64,000 nt of DNA, taken from assembly GCF_004801375.1 (NCBI RefSeq), contig NZ_SSNZ01000011.1, positions 1-64,000 of the forward strand, in the 5' to 3' direction. Position 1 is the stretch's first letter; each line of letters opens with the position of its first letter. The notes under the pieces are model-generated. The model did no database searches and was not told the origin of the DNA. It saw only the letters and a program-made list of their open reading frames with translations. The position numbers and the translations under genes were made by a program. Positions 1 to 9,303 of the stretch are shown here, one piece after another. Origin of the DNA: Flavobacterium supellecticarium (lineage in GTDB: Bacteria > Bacteroidota > Bacteroidia > Flavobacteriales > Flavobacteriaceae).

Positions 1-112
1 TGATCCGTTGTAAAAAATCGATTATCCGTAAATAAAAAAACTACCATTATATGATAGATAGCACTAAATCCGAGCCGAAAATTATTTTGATCTACATACT
101 TTATATAATAAA

Positions 113-145
113 ACACCTGACAGGTTTTTGAAACCTGTCAGGTGT
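113..145. repeat. Dispersed palindromic element, copy 1
   Basis: Perfect 15-base arms ACACCTGACAGGTTT and AAACCTGTCAGGTGT separated by a 3-base loop. Each arm contains its own odd palindrome ACCTGnCAGGT, so the element is a nested double palindrome. The same arms recur at 13891-13923 and 46404-46442. This copy lies just downstream of the atp operon terminator. Confidence 0.9.
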
Positions 146-162
146 AAAAGGTGTAGTAAAAC

Positions 163-187
163 AAAAAAACCGCAGGAAATCCTGCGG
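163..187 (-). terminator. Terminator of the atp operon
   Basis: On the minus strand a 7-bp GC-rich stem (CCGCAGG/CCTGCGG, 4-base loop) is followed by a run of seven T. It lies 37 bases past the atpG stop codon. Confidence 0.85.
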
Positions 188-223
188 CTTCTATTGAATT
201 CCGATTTTACCGGAACAAAAATC

Positions 224-1081
224 TTAGTTGTTCAAAGCTTCCGCTCCACCAACGATCTCAAGGATCTCATTTGTAATGGCAGCCTGACGTGCTTTGTTAT
301 ACGTAAGCTTTAACTGGTTTCTTAAAGCCGTTGCATTATCGGTTGCTTTATGCATTGCTGTCATACGCGCTCCGTGTTCTGCAGCAAAAGAATCCCTGAT
401 TGCTTTGTATAATTGTGTTTTTAATGATTTTGGTATCAACGTCAACACAATTTCTTCTTTTGATGGTTCAAAAATGTAATCGGAAGAGGCAATAGCTGTA
501 CCTTCAATTGGCGCTAATGGCAAAAATTGTTCCGTAACAACAATCTGAGTCGCTGCATTTTTAAACTGGTTGTACACCAACTCAATTTTATCATACTCTC
601 CAGCCACAAATTTTTCCATTAATGTTGCTGCCAAAGCACCTACATTTTCGAAAGTCAACGCATCGAAAAGTGTACTTTGATTGTCCACTACATTATTTAC
701 TTTTCTAAGAACATCGTTTCCTTTTTTACCTACTGTAATCACGTCGATTTGTTTACCGGCATACGCCTCCGTAAGACCTTTTACCTGTTTGATTACGTTG
801 GCGTTAAAAGCACCACAAAGTCCTCTGTTTGATGTAATGGCTACGATCAATACTTTATTTACTTCGCGTTGTTCTGCAAATTTTCCAGCAGCATCACCTT
901 CTAACGACGCACTTAAATTTTGTATTAACTCTGTTAATTTTTCGGCATAAGGGCGCATTGCTGTAATTGCATCCTGTGCTTTTTTCAGCTTAGCAGCAGA
1001 TACCATTTTCATCGCTGATGTAATTTGCATCGTAGATGAAACAGAAGTAATCCTATTACGTATTTCCTTTAAATTTGCCAT
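224..1081 (-). CDS. atpG: F1F0 ATP synthase gamma subunit
   Basis: Gamma subunit of the F1 sector, the central rotor shaft that turns inside the alpha3beta3 head at the cytoplasmic face of the inner membrane. At 285 residues it has the usual family length. The N-terminal rotor helix (NLKEIRNRITSV, then MKMVSAAKLKKAQ) and the C-terminal helix (AITNEILEIVGGAEAL) are both intact. It is the last gene of the atpBEFHAG run, 67 bases after atpA, and is followed by a strong terminator. The beta and epsilon genes do not follow, which fits the split arrangement of ATP synthase genes in Bacteroidota. Confidence 0.98.
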   Translation of the reverse strand: MANLKEIRNRITSVSSTMQITSAMKMVSAAKLKKAQDAITAMRPYAEKLTELIQNLSASLEGDAAGKFAEQREVNKVLIVAITSNRGLCGAFNANVIKQVKGLTEAYAGKQIDVITVGKKGNDVLRKVNNVVDNQSTLFDALTFENVGALAATLMEKFVAGEYDKIELVYNQFKNAATQIVVTEQFLPLAPIEGTAIASSDYIFEPSKEEIVLTLIPKSLKTQLYKAIRDSFAAEHGARMTAMHKATDNATALRNQLKLTYNKARQAAITNEILEIVGGAEALNN

Positions 1082-1148
1082 TTGTCGATTTGAAATAAAA
1101 CAATCTGAAATCCGAAGTAGTTCTCCGGATTTTCAGACTATCTAATTA

Positions 1149-2723
1149 TTAATATTTTGCAGAAACTTCTTTAGCTACTTTTTCTAAAACGTCAGTAATT
1201 TCGTCTGTGAATTTACCCGCTTTTAAAGCATCAAGAGTATCTTTATGTTTCGCTTTTAAGAATTCTAAATAATCTTTTTCAAATTCTTTTACTTTTTCTA
1301 CCGGAACATTTCTTAATAAGTTTTTCGTTCCAGCGTAGATAATTGCAACCTGATCTTCCACTTTGTACGGATCGTTTACCGCTTGTTTCAAGATTTCAAC
1401 GTTACGTCTACCTTTTTCGATTACGTTTAAAGTAACAGCATCAAGATCGGAACCGAATTTCGCGAATGCTTCTAATTCACGGAATTGCGCCTGATCTAAT
1501 TTTAATGTACCGGATACTTTTTTCATCGATTTGATCTGAGCATTACCTCCTACACGAGATACGGAGATACCCACGTTGATCGCCGGACGAACCCCAGAGT
1601 TGAATAAATCGGACTCTAAGAAGATCTGACCATCTGTAATCGAAATTACGTTTGTTGGAATATACGCAGAAACGTCACCCGCCTGTGTTTCGATGATTGG
1701 TAACGCTGTTAACGACCCACCACCTTTAACGATTGGACGCAATGATTCTGGTAAATCATTCATATCTTTAGCGATGCTATCATCAGCAATAACTTTAGCA
1801 GCACGCTCTAATAATCTTGAGTGAAGGTAGAAAACGTCTCCAGGATACGCCTCACGTCCTGGTGGACGACGTAATAACAAAGACACCTCACGGTAAGCAA
1901 CCGCTTGTTTTGATAAATCATCATAAACGATTAATGCAGGACGACCTGTATCACGGAAGTACTCTCCGATAGCTGCTCCAGCGAATGGTGCATAAACCTG
2001 CATCGGAGCAGGATCAGAAGCATTTGCAGCTACGATTACCGTATATGCCATCGCTCCTTTTTCTTCTAATGTTTTTGCAATTCCCGCAACTGTTGATGCT
2101 TTTTGTCCAACGGCTACATATATACAGAATACTGGTTTTCCAGCATCGTAAAATTCTTTCTGATTTAAGATGGTATCGATACAAACTGTAGTTTTACCAG
2201 TCTGACGGTCACCAATAACCAACTCACGTTGTCCACGTCCTACAGGGATCATGGCGTCAATTGATTTGATACCTGTTTGTAACGGTTCTGTTACCGGCTG
2301 ACGGAAGATTACTCCAGGAGCCTTTCTTTCTAATGGCATCTCATAAAGATCACCACCGATTGGTCCTTTACCATCAATTGGGAGACCTAGTGTATTTACA
2401 ACACGACCAACCATTTCTTCACCAACTTTTAATGAAGCAATACGTTGTGTTCTTTTTACAGTTGACCCTTCTTTAATTCCAGTAGACGGACCTAATAATA
2501 CCACACCTACATTATCTTCTTCAAGGTTCAATACAATTGCCTCTAACCCGTTTTCGAATTGTACTAACTCACCGTATTGTGCGTTAGATAAACCATAAAC
2601 TCGGGCGATACCGTCACCCACCTGAAGAACTGTTCCCACTTCTTCCAGAGTGGCTCCTGATTCAAAACCAGATAATTGTTTCTTTAATATTGCTGAAATT
2701 TCAGCAGGCTTAATTTCTGCCAT
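1149..2723 (-). CDS. atpA: F1F0 ATP synthase alpha subunit
   Basis: Non-catalytic nucleotide-binding subunit of the F1 hexamer. The 524 residues comprise the N-terminal beta-barrel (about 25-95), the P-loop nucleotide-binding domain and a C-terminal helical domain. The Walker A motif GDRQTGKT is at 171-178, and the family signature [17 protein letters not shown] lies in the C-terminal third. It sits between atpH (39 bases upstream) and atpG. Codon usage and length look ordinary. Confidence 0.98.
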   Translation of the reverse strand: MAEIKPAEISAILKKQLSGFESGATLEEVGTVLQVGDGIARVYGLSNAQYGELVQFENGLEAIVLNLEEDNVGVVLLGPSTGIKEGSTVKRTQRIASLKVGEEMVGRVVNTLGLPIDGKGPIGGDLYEMPLERKAPGVIFRQPVTEPLQTGIKSIDAMIPVGRGQRELVIGDRQTGKTTVCIDTILNQKEFYDAGKPVFCIYVAVGQKASTVAGIAKTLEEKGAMAYTVIVAANASDPAPMQVYAPFAGAAIGEYFRDTGRPALIVYDDLSKQAVAYREVSLLLRRPPGREAYPGDVFYLHSRLLERAAKVIADDSIAKDMNDLPESLRPIVKGGGSLTALPIIETQAGDVSAYIPTNVISITDGQIFLESDLFNSGVRPAINVGISVSRVGGNAQIKSMKKVSGTLKLDQAQFRELEAFAKFGSDLDAVTLNVIEKGRRNVEILKQAVNDPYKVEDQVAIIYAGTKNLLRNVPVEKVKEFEKDYLEFLKAKHKDTLDALKAGKFTDEITDVLEKVAKEVSAKY

Positions 2724-2762
2724 CTTGATTTATAATTTAAACACTTTGCAGTGTGGTAAATA

Positions 2763-3290
2763 TTAATTACTTAGTTCTCTTTTTAATTCTCTTAATCGGT
2801 TTGCTATTGAAGCGTTGTATTGTTTGTCACCAATTCGCAACACAAATCCTCCTAAAATAGATGGATCTACAGTGTTTACCAAGGTGATGGTTTTATTTGA
2901 AAATTCTTTGATTTTCGCTAAAACTTTTGCTTCCAACTCCGGGGTAATCGGAAAAGCTGTCGTTACTTTTGCTGTTTCTACACCGTTCATTTCGTCGAAC
3001 AAAGCGTTATATTGTGATGCTACCTCTGGTAAAATCTCAAATCGTTTGTTTTCTAAAAGTAAGCGGAATAACCCTTTTGTTTCTGACTGTACAGAAGCAA
3101 ATATTTCTGATAATGCCGAAATCTTAACATCCGCCTTAATTACCGGGCTTGCTAAAAAATTTTTTAACTCTTTGCTTTCTGCTACAGCCGTAACTATCGA
3201 TTTCATATCGTTGTTTACGGTAGCCGCCTGGCCATTCGAGTTTGCAATATCTAAAATTGCTTTTGCATATCTAATCGCTGCTCTTGCCAT
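2763..3290 (-). CDS. atpH: F1F0 ATP synthase delta subunit
   Basis: Delta (OSCP-like) subunit of 175 residues that joins the peripheral stalk to the top of the F1 head. The N-terminal six-helix domain begins ARAAIRYAKAILDIA. The C-terminal part has the family hallmark TVDPSILGGFVLRIGDKQYN followed by a basic tail. It follows atpF by 5 bases, implying cotranscription and probably coupled translation. Confidence 0.96.
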   Translation of the reverse strand: MARAAIRYAKAILDIANSNGQAATVNNDMKSIVTAVAESKELKNFLASPVIKADVKISALSEIFASVQSETKGLFRLLLENKRFEILPEVASQYNALFDEMNGVETAKVTTAFPITPELEAKVLAKIKEFSNKTITLVNTVDPSILGGFVLRIGDKQYNASIANRLRELKRELSN

Positions 3291-3295
3291 AACGA

Positions 3296-3796
3296 TTAAT
3301 TTAATTTTACTTCATCTAACATTTTCTCAACCAATTTGGTTTGAGTTTCTTTGTTAGCCAGTTCTTCTTTCAATAATTTCTCAGCAATCTCTAATGATAA
3401 TGTCGATACATGGTTTTTCAATTCTACCATCGCAGCATTCTTTTCGCTTGCAATTGTAGCTTTAGCCTGCTCAATCATTTTGTTACCTTGCACCTGAGCT
3501 TCCTCTTTTGCATCAGCAATCATTTTTTCTTTGATTTCACGAGCTTCTTTGATCATAGTATCTCTTTCAGCTCTAGCTTCAGCTAACAATTTTTCGTTAT
3601 CAGCCTTAAGGTTTTGCATTTCTTTCTTCGCATTTTCTGCAGAAGCAATAGCATTTCTAATACCTTCTTCACGAGCCGTGATTGAGTCCATGATTGGTTT
3701 CCAGGCAAATTTAACCAAAAGTAAAATTAACACTAATAAGATAAGCGCTTGCCAAAAGAATAAACCGAATGAAAAATCGTTAATTAATTTCTCCAT
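3296..3796 (-). CDS. atpF: F1F0 ATP synthase b subunit
   Basis: Peripheral stalk subunit of 166 residues. A single N-terminal membrane helix (about residues 10-30) carries the conserved FAWKPI junction. A long charged coiled coil rich in Lys, Glu and Ala fills about residues 40-145 and reaches up to F1 through the delta subunit. It is the third gene of the atp operon, between atpE and atpH. Only one b-type gene is seen, so the stalk is probably a homodimer. Confidence 0.96.
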   Translation of the reverse strand: MEKLINDFSFGLFFWQALILLVLILLLVKFAWKPIMDSITAREEGIRNAIASAENAKKEMQNLKADNEKLLAEARAERDTMIKEAREIKEKMIADAKEEAQVQGNKMIEQAKATIASEKNAAMVELKNHVSTLSLEIAEKLLKEELANKETQTKLVEKMLDEVKLN

Positions 3797-3888
3797 TTTA
3801 TACTGAATATATTATGATTTAATTTTTTCTTACTAAATAAAACAACACCTGCAACCAACCGTTACAGGTATTGTTTTTCTGTTCTTTA

Positions 3889-4083
3889 TTATTTTCCTAA
3901 GATTAAAGCAGCGAATGCTAAACCTTCTAATAAAGCAGCGATAATAATCATCGCTGTTTGAATTTTTCCAGCAGCTTCTGGTTGACGAGCAATAGCGTCC
4001 ATAGCAGATCCACCGATTTTACCTAAACCTAAACCTGCACCGATTACTACTAAACCAGCTCCGATTAAATTAAGACTTCCCAT
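3889..4083 (-). CDS. atpE: F1F0 ATP synthase c subunit
   Basis: Proteolipid of the rotor ring, 64 residues forming a two-helix hairpin. The first helix is Gly/Ala-rich (GAGLVVIGAGLGLGKIGG), the polar loop is ARQPE, and the second helix carries the ion-binding carboxylate Glu53 in LLEGLAFAAL. The Gln on helix 1 and the Thr/Ser after the Glu that mark sodium-type rings are absent, so the ring should use protons (inference from known signatures). It lies between atpB and atpF. Confidence 0.97.
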   Translation of the reverse strand: MGSLNLIGAGLVVIGAGLGLGKIGGSAMDAIARQPEAAGKIQTAMIIIAALLEGLAFAALILGK

Positions 4084-4114
4084 AAGTATATATTAAAAAA
4101 ATTAAACTTCTAAA

Positions 4115-5305
4115 TTAAATAATTACATTTTCTTCTTCGTGACCGTGCTCATCATGGTGGTGGTCCTGAACCGCCATACCAATAAATAAAGATGACAACA
4201 TGGTAAAGATAAACGCTTGTAAGAATGCTACCAAAATTTCAATAACCGAGATAAACAAGGTTAATCCTAAAGAGATTGGCATATCCGCATAAATATTTTT
4301 CCCTACGAAGATCATCGCAATCAAACTCATGATTACCACGTGACCTGCTGTAATGTTGGCAAACAAACGGATCAACAATGCGAATGGTTTTGTTAAAGTT
4401 CCCAGGATCTCGATTGGCATCAAGATGATTTTCATCGGAACCGGTACACCCGGCATCCAGAAAATGTGTCCCCAATACTCTTTGTTCGCACTGAATTGTG
4501 TAATAAAATACGTGAACAATGCCAAACAAACTGTTACTGCGATGTTTCCGGTTACGTTAATTCCAAGTGGCGTCATTCCTAAAAGGTTTAACAACCAGAT
4601 AAAGAAGAATACTGTTAACAGGTAACCCATGTATTTTCTGTATTTTTTCTCTCCGATGTTCGGGATTGCAATTTCGTCACGGATAAAAATAATCAGTGGC
4701 TCCAATACTCTTCCGAATCCTGTTGGAATAGCTCCTTTTTTATACGAACGTGCCAAACCTGTAAACATCAAGAATAACAAGATTGATGTAAACAACATGG
4801 ACACTACATTTTTAGTGATTGAAAAATCCAACGGTTTTACGTTAGTTGGATGATGGTGCTCATCGTAGTTGATTGTTCCGGCAGCATCGGTTTTGTAAAT
4901 TTTACCGTGGTATAATTTATAGAAGTTCCCGTCTACTTCAGCAACTGCTTCTCCGTGGTGTAATTTTGAAGAAGAAAAAACTTTTAATCCGTTATCCAAT
5001 AAGATAACCGGTAATGAAAATCCGTAATGCTTTCCTTCTTTCTCATCCGAGAAGAAAACAAAATCATGCGAATCCTGTAAATGGTGTTCAATGTAAGCTG
5101 TTACTTTGTCTTTTGGATCCTGAGTTGCGTGCTCGTCTCCATGAGAAGCTTCATTGTGAGCAACCTCTGTTGTTGCATGAGCTTCATGCGTTACTGCTGT
5201 TGCTACATGTGTAGTGTCTACTACCGGGTTTGCGAAAGCTATCGAAGACAATAGCCCTGCAAAAGTCGCTAGAATAATTCTGACAGGTTTTTTTGAAATC
5301 ACCAT
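4115..5305 (-). CDS. atpB: F1F0 ATP synthase a subunit, long His-rich form
   Basis: Stator subunit with the two proton half-channels. At 396 residues it is much longer than the roughly 270 of E. coli. A probable signal sequence (residues 1-25, ending SSIAFA) and a His/Glu-rich periplasmic region (about 30-160) precede the five-helix core. The essential Arg is Arg313 in LLIRLFANITAGH. The C-terminus is again His-rich (QDHHHDEHGHEEE). Long N-termini are typical of Bacteroidota. First gene of the atp operon, with a well-formed promoter at 5349-5377 on the minus strand. Confidence 0.96.
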   Translation of the reverse strand: MVISKKPVRIILATFAGLLSSIAFANPVVDTTHVATAVTHEAHATTEVAHNEASHGDEHATQDPKDKVTAYIEHHLQDSHDFVFFSDEKEGKHYGFSLPVILLDNGLKVFSSSKLHHGEAVAEVDGNFYKLYHGKIYKTDAAGTINYDEHHHPTNVKPLDFSITKNVVSMLFTSILLFLMFTGLARSYKKGAIPTGFGRVLEPLIIFIRDEIAIPNIGEKKYRKYMGYLLTVFFFIWLLNLLGMTPLGINVTGNIAVTVCLALFTYFITQFSANKEYWGHIFWMPGVPVPMKIILMPIEILGTLTKPFALLIRLFANITAGHVVIMSLIAMIFVGKNIYADMPISLGLTLFISVIEILVAFLQAFIFTMLSSLFIGMAVQDHHHDEHGHEEENVII

Positions 5306-5348
5306 ACCTTATTAAATATCTTAATTTTTACGGTCCTTAAATTTGGTG

Positions 5349-5377
5349 CAAAGGTACATTTTTAATTAATATTCCAA
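5349..5377 (-). promoter_or_regulatory. Promoter of the atp operon
   Basis: Minus strand: TTG (5377-5375), 18 bases, then TACCTTTG (5356-5349). This fits the Bacteroidota housekeeping promoter TTG-N(17-21)-TAnnTTTG. Transcription would start near 5342, about 37 bases before the atpB ATG. Confidence 0.7.
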
Positions 5378-5417
5378 TGTTATTGCTACTCTTTTTTATT
5401 CTAATTATTAATTTCAA

Positions 5418-5822
5418 CTACTTCTCTGGCTTATCATTTAATAATCTTGACGTTAAAAACACTTCTAATGTCAAAAAAATAATGAAAATCACAAAAAAGT
5501 TTATTTTCTCTATATATACACTCGTTCCGTCCCGCTCCAGTACCGGCATCAGGAAGACATAACTCAGTGCAAATTGAATACTGATCAATACTAAAAAAAC
5601 AAAACCAATCTGCTCCGGTTTGGTTTCTTTTATCCGAATTAAAAAAAGTAATATCGCTACGGAAAGTAGTAGAAAGAAAAGATAAATCCCATATATAGGA
5701 TAGTGGAATTCCTGATAGGTCTGAGTCGAAACACCAAACTTAAAAATAAGAATATGCAGAAGTGCCAGGATAGGAGCAATTTGAAACAAACGAAAGATTA
5801 CAGCATATTTTTTCCTGCTCAT
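5418..5822 (-). CDS. Small four-helix membrane protein next to the atp operon
   Basis: A 134-residue hydrophobic protein with about four predicted membrane helices (roughly 9-28, 42-63, 72-94 and 106-127) and short basic ends. I do not recognise a family with certainty. It sits 7 bases after the AtpZ gene and directly before the atp operon promoter, the place usually held by atpI-type accessory genes. A role in assembling or supplying the c-ring is therefore possible, by position only. Confidence 0.75.
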   Translation of the reverse strand: MSRKKYAVIFRLFQIAPILALLHILIFKFGVSTQTYQEFHYPIYGIYLFFLLLSVAILLFLIRIKETKPEQIGFVFLVLISIQFALSYVFLMPVLERDGTSVYIEKINFFVIFIIFLTLEVFLTSRLLNDKPEK

Positions 5823-5829
5823 ATTTATT

Positions 5830-6057
5830 TTATTTATTTAACTGATTTACCTGCCTTATTACATTATATAGCGCTATAAAAACGCCCAGCAGCGTAAGGA
5901 TTTTTACATACAGATCGTTAGGATTCGGATATTTTTCATCGAGCCAGTTCCCTAAAAACGCAAAGGCAAAAATAATGATCCCCATCTGAAACGGGATATT
6001 AATGAGTGCCAGCCACTTATTACGTGTTTTTCTCTCCTGATCCTGATCCTGTTTCAT
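5830..6057 (-). CDS. atpZ: AtpZ/AtpI family ATP synthase accessory protein
   Basis: A 75-residue protein with a charged N-terminus (KQDQDQERKTRNK) and two membrane helices (about 17-37 and 48-66) joined by a short polar loop, LDEKYPNPNDLYVK. This is the pattern of AtpZ/AtpI proteins, which sit upstream of F-ATPase operons and are linked to c-ring assembly or cation supply. Its first 38 bases overlap the end of the bactofilin gene in another frame, suggesting translational coupling. Confidence 0.8.
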   Translation of the reverse strand: MKQDQDQERKTRNKWLALINIPFQMGIIIFAFAFLGNWLDEKYPNPNDLYVKILTLLGVFIALYNVIRQVNQLNK

Positions 6058-6451
6058 TTGTTGTGGTTGTTGCTTTGGTTGTTTTTCCGGATGCGGCTTC
6101 CATCATTACACAGGTCGCACTAAAATCGGCACCTGGCTCTACCGCCAGTTTCCCAACGATTACTTCTCCTTTTATCGAGGCTTTTGATTTAATGCTCAGC
6201 ATATCGGTTACCTCAATCTTTCCGTTAAATCTCCCTTCAATATCAGCCGTATTACACTTAATATCACCTGTTACATTTCCGGCCGGACCAATAACAAGTC
6301 TTCCTGTTGAATTAAAATTTCCAATCAGATTCCCATCCAATCTAAAATCGGCTTGTGAAATAATATCACCTTTGATGGTTGTTCCTTCTACTATTCTATT
6401 GGTTTTACCTAATAAATCCGTGTAAGACTTTTTCTGTTGTTTTTCAAACAT
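6020..6451 (-). CDS. Bactofilin-type polymer-forming cytoskeletal protein
   Basis: About 143 residues when started at MFEKQQKKSYTDLL; an in-frame ATG eight codons upstream lacks family support. A short polar leader is followed by a right-handed beta-helix core of repeated Gly/Val-spaced strands (GDIISQADFRLDGNLIGNF, GRLVIGPAGNVTGDI). A disordered Thr/Ser/Gly tail ends it. Bactofilins self-assemble into membrane-linked filaments that position envelope enzymes. It sits between sprE (65 bases upstream) and atpZ (overlapping 38 bases), so the cluster is probably one transcript. Confidence 0.9.
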   Translation of the reverse strand: MFEKQQKKSYTDLLGKTNRIVEGTTIKGDIISQADFRLDGNLIGNFNSTGRLVIGPAGNVTGDIKCNTADIEGRFNGKIEVTDMLSIKSKASIKGEVIVGKLAVEPGADFSATCVMMEAASGKTTKATTTTNETGSGSGEKNT

Positions 6452-6516
6452 GGTATTATTGCTTTTAAAAACCACAGGGTTTATTCCTGTGATCTTACTG
6501 TTACTTGCTTTAAAAG

Positions 6517-9168
6517 TTATTTTAGGGTTGCCAGATACGCGTCCAGATTTTTCTTGATCTGAACCACTTTATAATCGTCATTCGAAATCACAAATGCATT
6601 TTCGGAAACTTTATAGCCTTTAAAATCTTTTAGTACGCTAATCGTGGAAAGCGCTGCTTCTTTACTGCTAAAACCGTGTATAATTACAAAACTTTTATCC
6701 ATTGTATACACATCGTTGGACAAGGTGATACGGTTGCTGTTGCGATCGGTTATATATTTCTTTAATTTTTCGGTTAAGGCTTTGGTTTTCGCATCGTTTG
6801 CATTTGGATACGGAATCTGGAATACAATCTTCCAGCTGGATGGATTTTCTTTTCCTAATTCCAGTTTTTCCATTTTCGGAATGTCGTTTTTCAACAAAAC
6901 TTCCGCCTGTTTGCCTTCTTCTGCATTTGGATAGTTTAAGGCTACAAAGTTCAACGCTTTTTTATATTCGTCCAATCCTCTTAATCGTCCGATTACACTG
7001 GCTTTGAGCAATTCGAATTTCGGAACCATTTCTTCTCCGTTGAAATTTTCAATAACCGGATCCAATTGTGCCAGCACATCCTGTAGTTCGTCTTTTTCAA
7101 ATTGTTTAAACAGTTTGTTGTACACTTCATCCGGGCTTCCCGCTATGGTTCCTTCCGAAATATTGTTTAGCAAAATCTGCGCATAACGACTATCCGGATA
7201 TTCGGCAATGATCTGTTGTTTCATAATCGCTGCTTTGGCCGGATCGATGATTTCGTAAATTTTAAAAAGATTGTATTTGGCTGGTAATACCAATCGTTCT
7301 TCCGGTTTGTTTACCAGTAGTTTTTCCAATCGGGATGCCGCCAGTTGGTATTCTTTAAATTTTTCTTTATAAATCGTTCCCAGTTGGAAATACGCAAAAT
7401 TGCGGTCTTTCGCCAAACTGTCCAATACTTTCGGATCGGTTGGCAATTGTTTGATATAGTAATCCGGAGTAAAACGCTCGTCTTCCGCCTGGGTTTTCGG
7501 GTTTTCATCAACCGCAGCTACCGCATCCGGATTTTCATTTGCTTTATCGATAATGGTTTGTGTCGACCAACGCCAGTTGTCTTTTAGCGGTCGGTTCCCC
7601 CATTTCTTTTTAAATTCCGTTCGACCAAAAGCGACAGTCGCCTGGTTATAAAAATAGAAGGTGCTTCCACCGGTAAAACTTCCGGCACTTGCAGGCGCTC
7701 CCGACTGTTTTGGCGTAGACTCTTCCGAAGGTGGCGCCTGACGGGATTGCATCATTTCGCTTTTTGTACTAGCATTCGATCCTACAGCTGGTGCTCCCGG
7801 ATCGGAAAAACCACTGTTCTCAGCCATTGTTTTTAACTTTTCGGCTTCAAGTGCTTTTTTCGCTTCTTCAATTTTTAGTTTAGCAATGTATTCTTCATAG
7901 TAATTTCGTTGCTCGTTTGGTCCTAATCCGGATACATATAAGATACTGTCGTTTACCCTTGCAATACCTTCGTATTTGATCACATCGTTCAGGTTTTCCC
8001 TTTTCTTTTTAATTGCGATAAATTCTCGGGTTTTTGGGTTCAATTTAGACATCGTACTGTCGTAATATTGTCCCGCTGTTAAATATTTGGCATCATCAAA
8101 ATTGATCTCCGCCAGATTGCGGTAATTGGACGCTACCAGATAATTATCCTGCGACATCGAACGCAGGGATTTGTTGTAGTATTTCTTCGCCTGACGCTTG
8201 TTACCTTGTTTATCATAGAACAAAGCTACCTGATGATTGATCACATCCAAAAACGGACGGTTCTCACGATCTTCCGCCAGTTTGTTGAATTTTTTCAGGA
8301 AAGCCAGCGTATCGCCTTTTTTGTAATCGAATTGTTGTGCTTGTTTGGCATGCGCCTGAATAACATAACGACGTGGCGATCTTCGGTTCATATCGATAAC
8401 CGATTGGAACGAAGCATACGCGCTGTCCGGGTAATTCATACTTTCGTATAACTGACCGATAATAAAATGGTAACGGGCTTTTTCTTCGTTATGCTTGGTC
8501 AGGTCTTTCGCTACTTTTAAATTTACCAAAGCACTATCAATAGAGCCAAGGTTCATATAGGCCTGTCCCAAAATAGCATTCGCATCGGCTTGTACCTGTC
8601 CTTTAATTTTCTGATCTTCTAAAAGTTTCTTCAGATTTTTAATCGCCTGAACTTCATTCTCCAATCGGATATTGGTTTTTTCCCGCCATACTTTGGCTTC
8701 GTAAATCTTATCGCTATTGGAATATTTATACAAAATATAATTAAACGCTTCCAAAGCCGGAATAAAGCGATTGTCGTAATAACGGGCTTTTCCTAGCAAT
8801 AAATGCGCTTCATCCATTTGCGGATTTTTTTCACCGCCTTCAATATACATGGAGTGTTTCTGAATCGCTTTGATTGCCTTGGTTTCCGCTCTGTCGAAAT
8901 TGGCATTTTTAGTCTGGCCGGGAAGGGTTCCGGCATCGATATCCTGCATTCGTTCTACAGGTAGAATTTCCCAAAAGTTGTCCTTATAAGTCCCTTTTAA
9001 TTCCTCCACTCCTTTATCGAAAGCAACGCCTCCATTATATAAAATGTTATATTCGGCTGTAACAGCGTGGTAGTTTCGTCTTACAAATGAGTTTTTCTTT
9101 GTGGAACATGCCAGCAAAAAAAGAACGAGCCCTACGCTTAAGGCGTATTTAAACAGATTGGTTTTCAA
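6517..9168 (-). CDS. sprE: SprE/PorW-like type IX secretion lipoprotein
   Basis: An 883-residue lipoprotein: basic start, hydrophobic helix and lipobox LLAC with acylated Cys21. Most of the protein is helical TPR-like repeats (about 110-420 and 600-760), with a Ser/Pro/Gly-rich linker near 465-520. The N-terminal NYHAVTAEYNILYNGG is characteristic of SprE (Flavobacterium gliding and secretion) and PorW (Porphyromonas), which are needed for T9SS function. The start codon is TTG. It is the first gene of a group with the bactofilin and AtpZ genes. Assignment rests on architecture and remembered family motifs. Confidence 0.82.
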   Translation of the reverse strand: MKTNLFKYALSVGLVLFLLACSTKKNSFVRRNYHAVTAEYNILYNGGVAFDKGVEELKGTYKDNFWEILPVERMQDIDAGTLPGQTKNANFDRAETKAIKAIQKHSMYIEGGEKNPQMDEAHLLLGKARYYDNRFIPALEAFNYILYKYSNSDKIYEAKVWREKTNIRLENEVQAIKNLKKLLEDQKIKGQVQADANAILGQAYMNLGSIDSALVNLKVAKDLTKHNEEKARYHFIIGQLYESMNYPDSAYASFQSVIDMNRRSPRRYVIQAHAKQAQQFDYKKGDTLAFLKKFNKLAEDRENRPFLDVINHQVALFYDKQGNKRQAKKYYNKSLRSMSQDNYLVASNYRNLAEINFDDAKYLTAGQYYDSTMSKLNPKTREFIAIKKKRENLNDVIKYEGIARVNDSILYVSGLGPNEQRNYYEEYIAKLKIEEAKKALEAEKLKTMAENSGFSDPGAPAVGSNASTKSEMMQSRQAPPSEESTPKQSGAPASAGSFTGGSTFYFYNQATVAFGRTEFKKKWGNRPLKDNWRWSTQTIIDKANENPDAVAAVDENPKTQAEDERFTPDYYIKQLPTDPKVLDSLAKDRNFAYFQLGTIYKEKFKEYQLAASRLEKLLVNKPEERLVLPAKYNLFKIYEIIDPAKAAIMKQQIIAEYPDSRYAQILLNNISEGTIAGSPDEVYNKLFKQFEKDELQDVLAQLDPVIENFNGEEMVPKFELLKASVIGRLRGLDEYKKALNFVALNYPNAEEGKQAEVLLKNDIPKMEKLELGKENPSSWKIVFQIPYPNANDAKTKALTEKLKKYITDRNSNRITLSNDVYTMDKSFVIIHGFSSKEAALSTISVLKDFKGYKVSENAFVISNDDYKVVQIKKNLDAYLATLK

Positions 9169-9264
9169 TATAAAACGTTTTTAGTTCTTTAACTTCCAAT
9201 TTCTTTTTTTAGTATAAAGAGAGGTAAAAATACGTTTCTTTTTGATATGGGAAAAATTTGTTTC

Positions 9265-9297
9265 TAAAAAAACAATATCCCTCTTTGTGGGAGGGAT
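9265..9297 (-). terminator. Terminator of the ABC exporter operon
   Basis: Minus strand: ATCCCTC, 7-base loop, GAGGGAT, then a T-rich tract with six consecutive T. It begins 7 bases beyond the stop codon of the ABC ATPase gene. Confidence 0.75.
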
Positions 9298-9303
9298 AGC
9301 ATT

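Noticed and set aside
2815..3357. 180-codon open frame on the plus strand opposite atpH and atpF
   Set aside because: Antisense to conserved ATP synthase genes, no family features, and explained by codon composition of the true genes.
5280..5305. CTGACAGGTTTTTTTGAAATC resembling the dispersed palindrome
   Set aside because: It is the start of atpB read on the other strand, has a mismatch in the arm and no matching right arm; likely coincidence.
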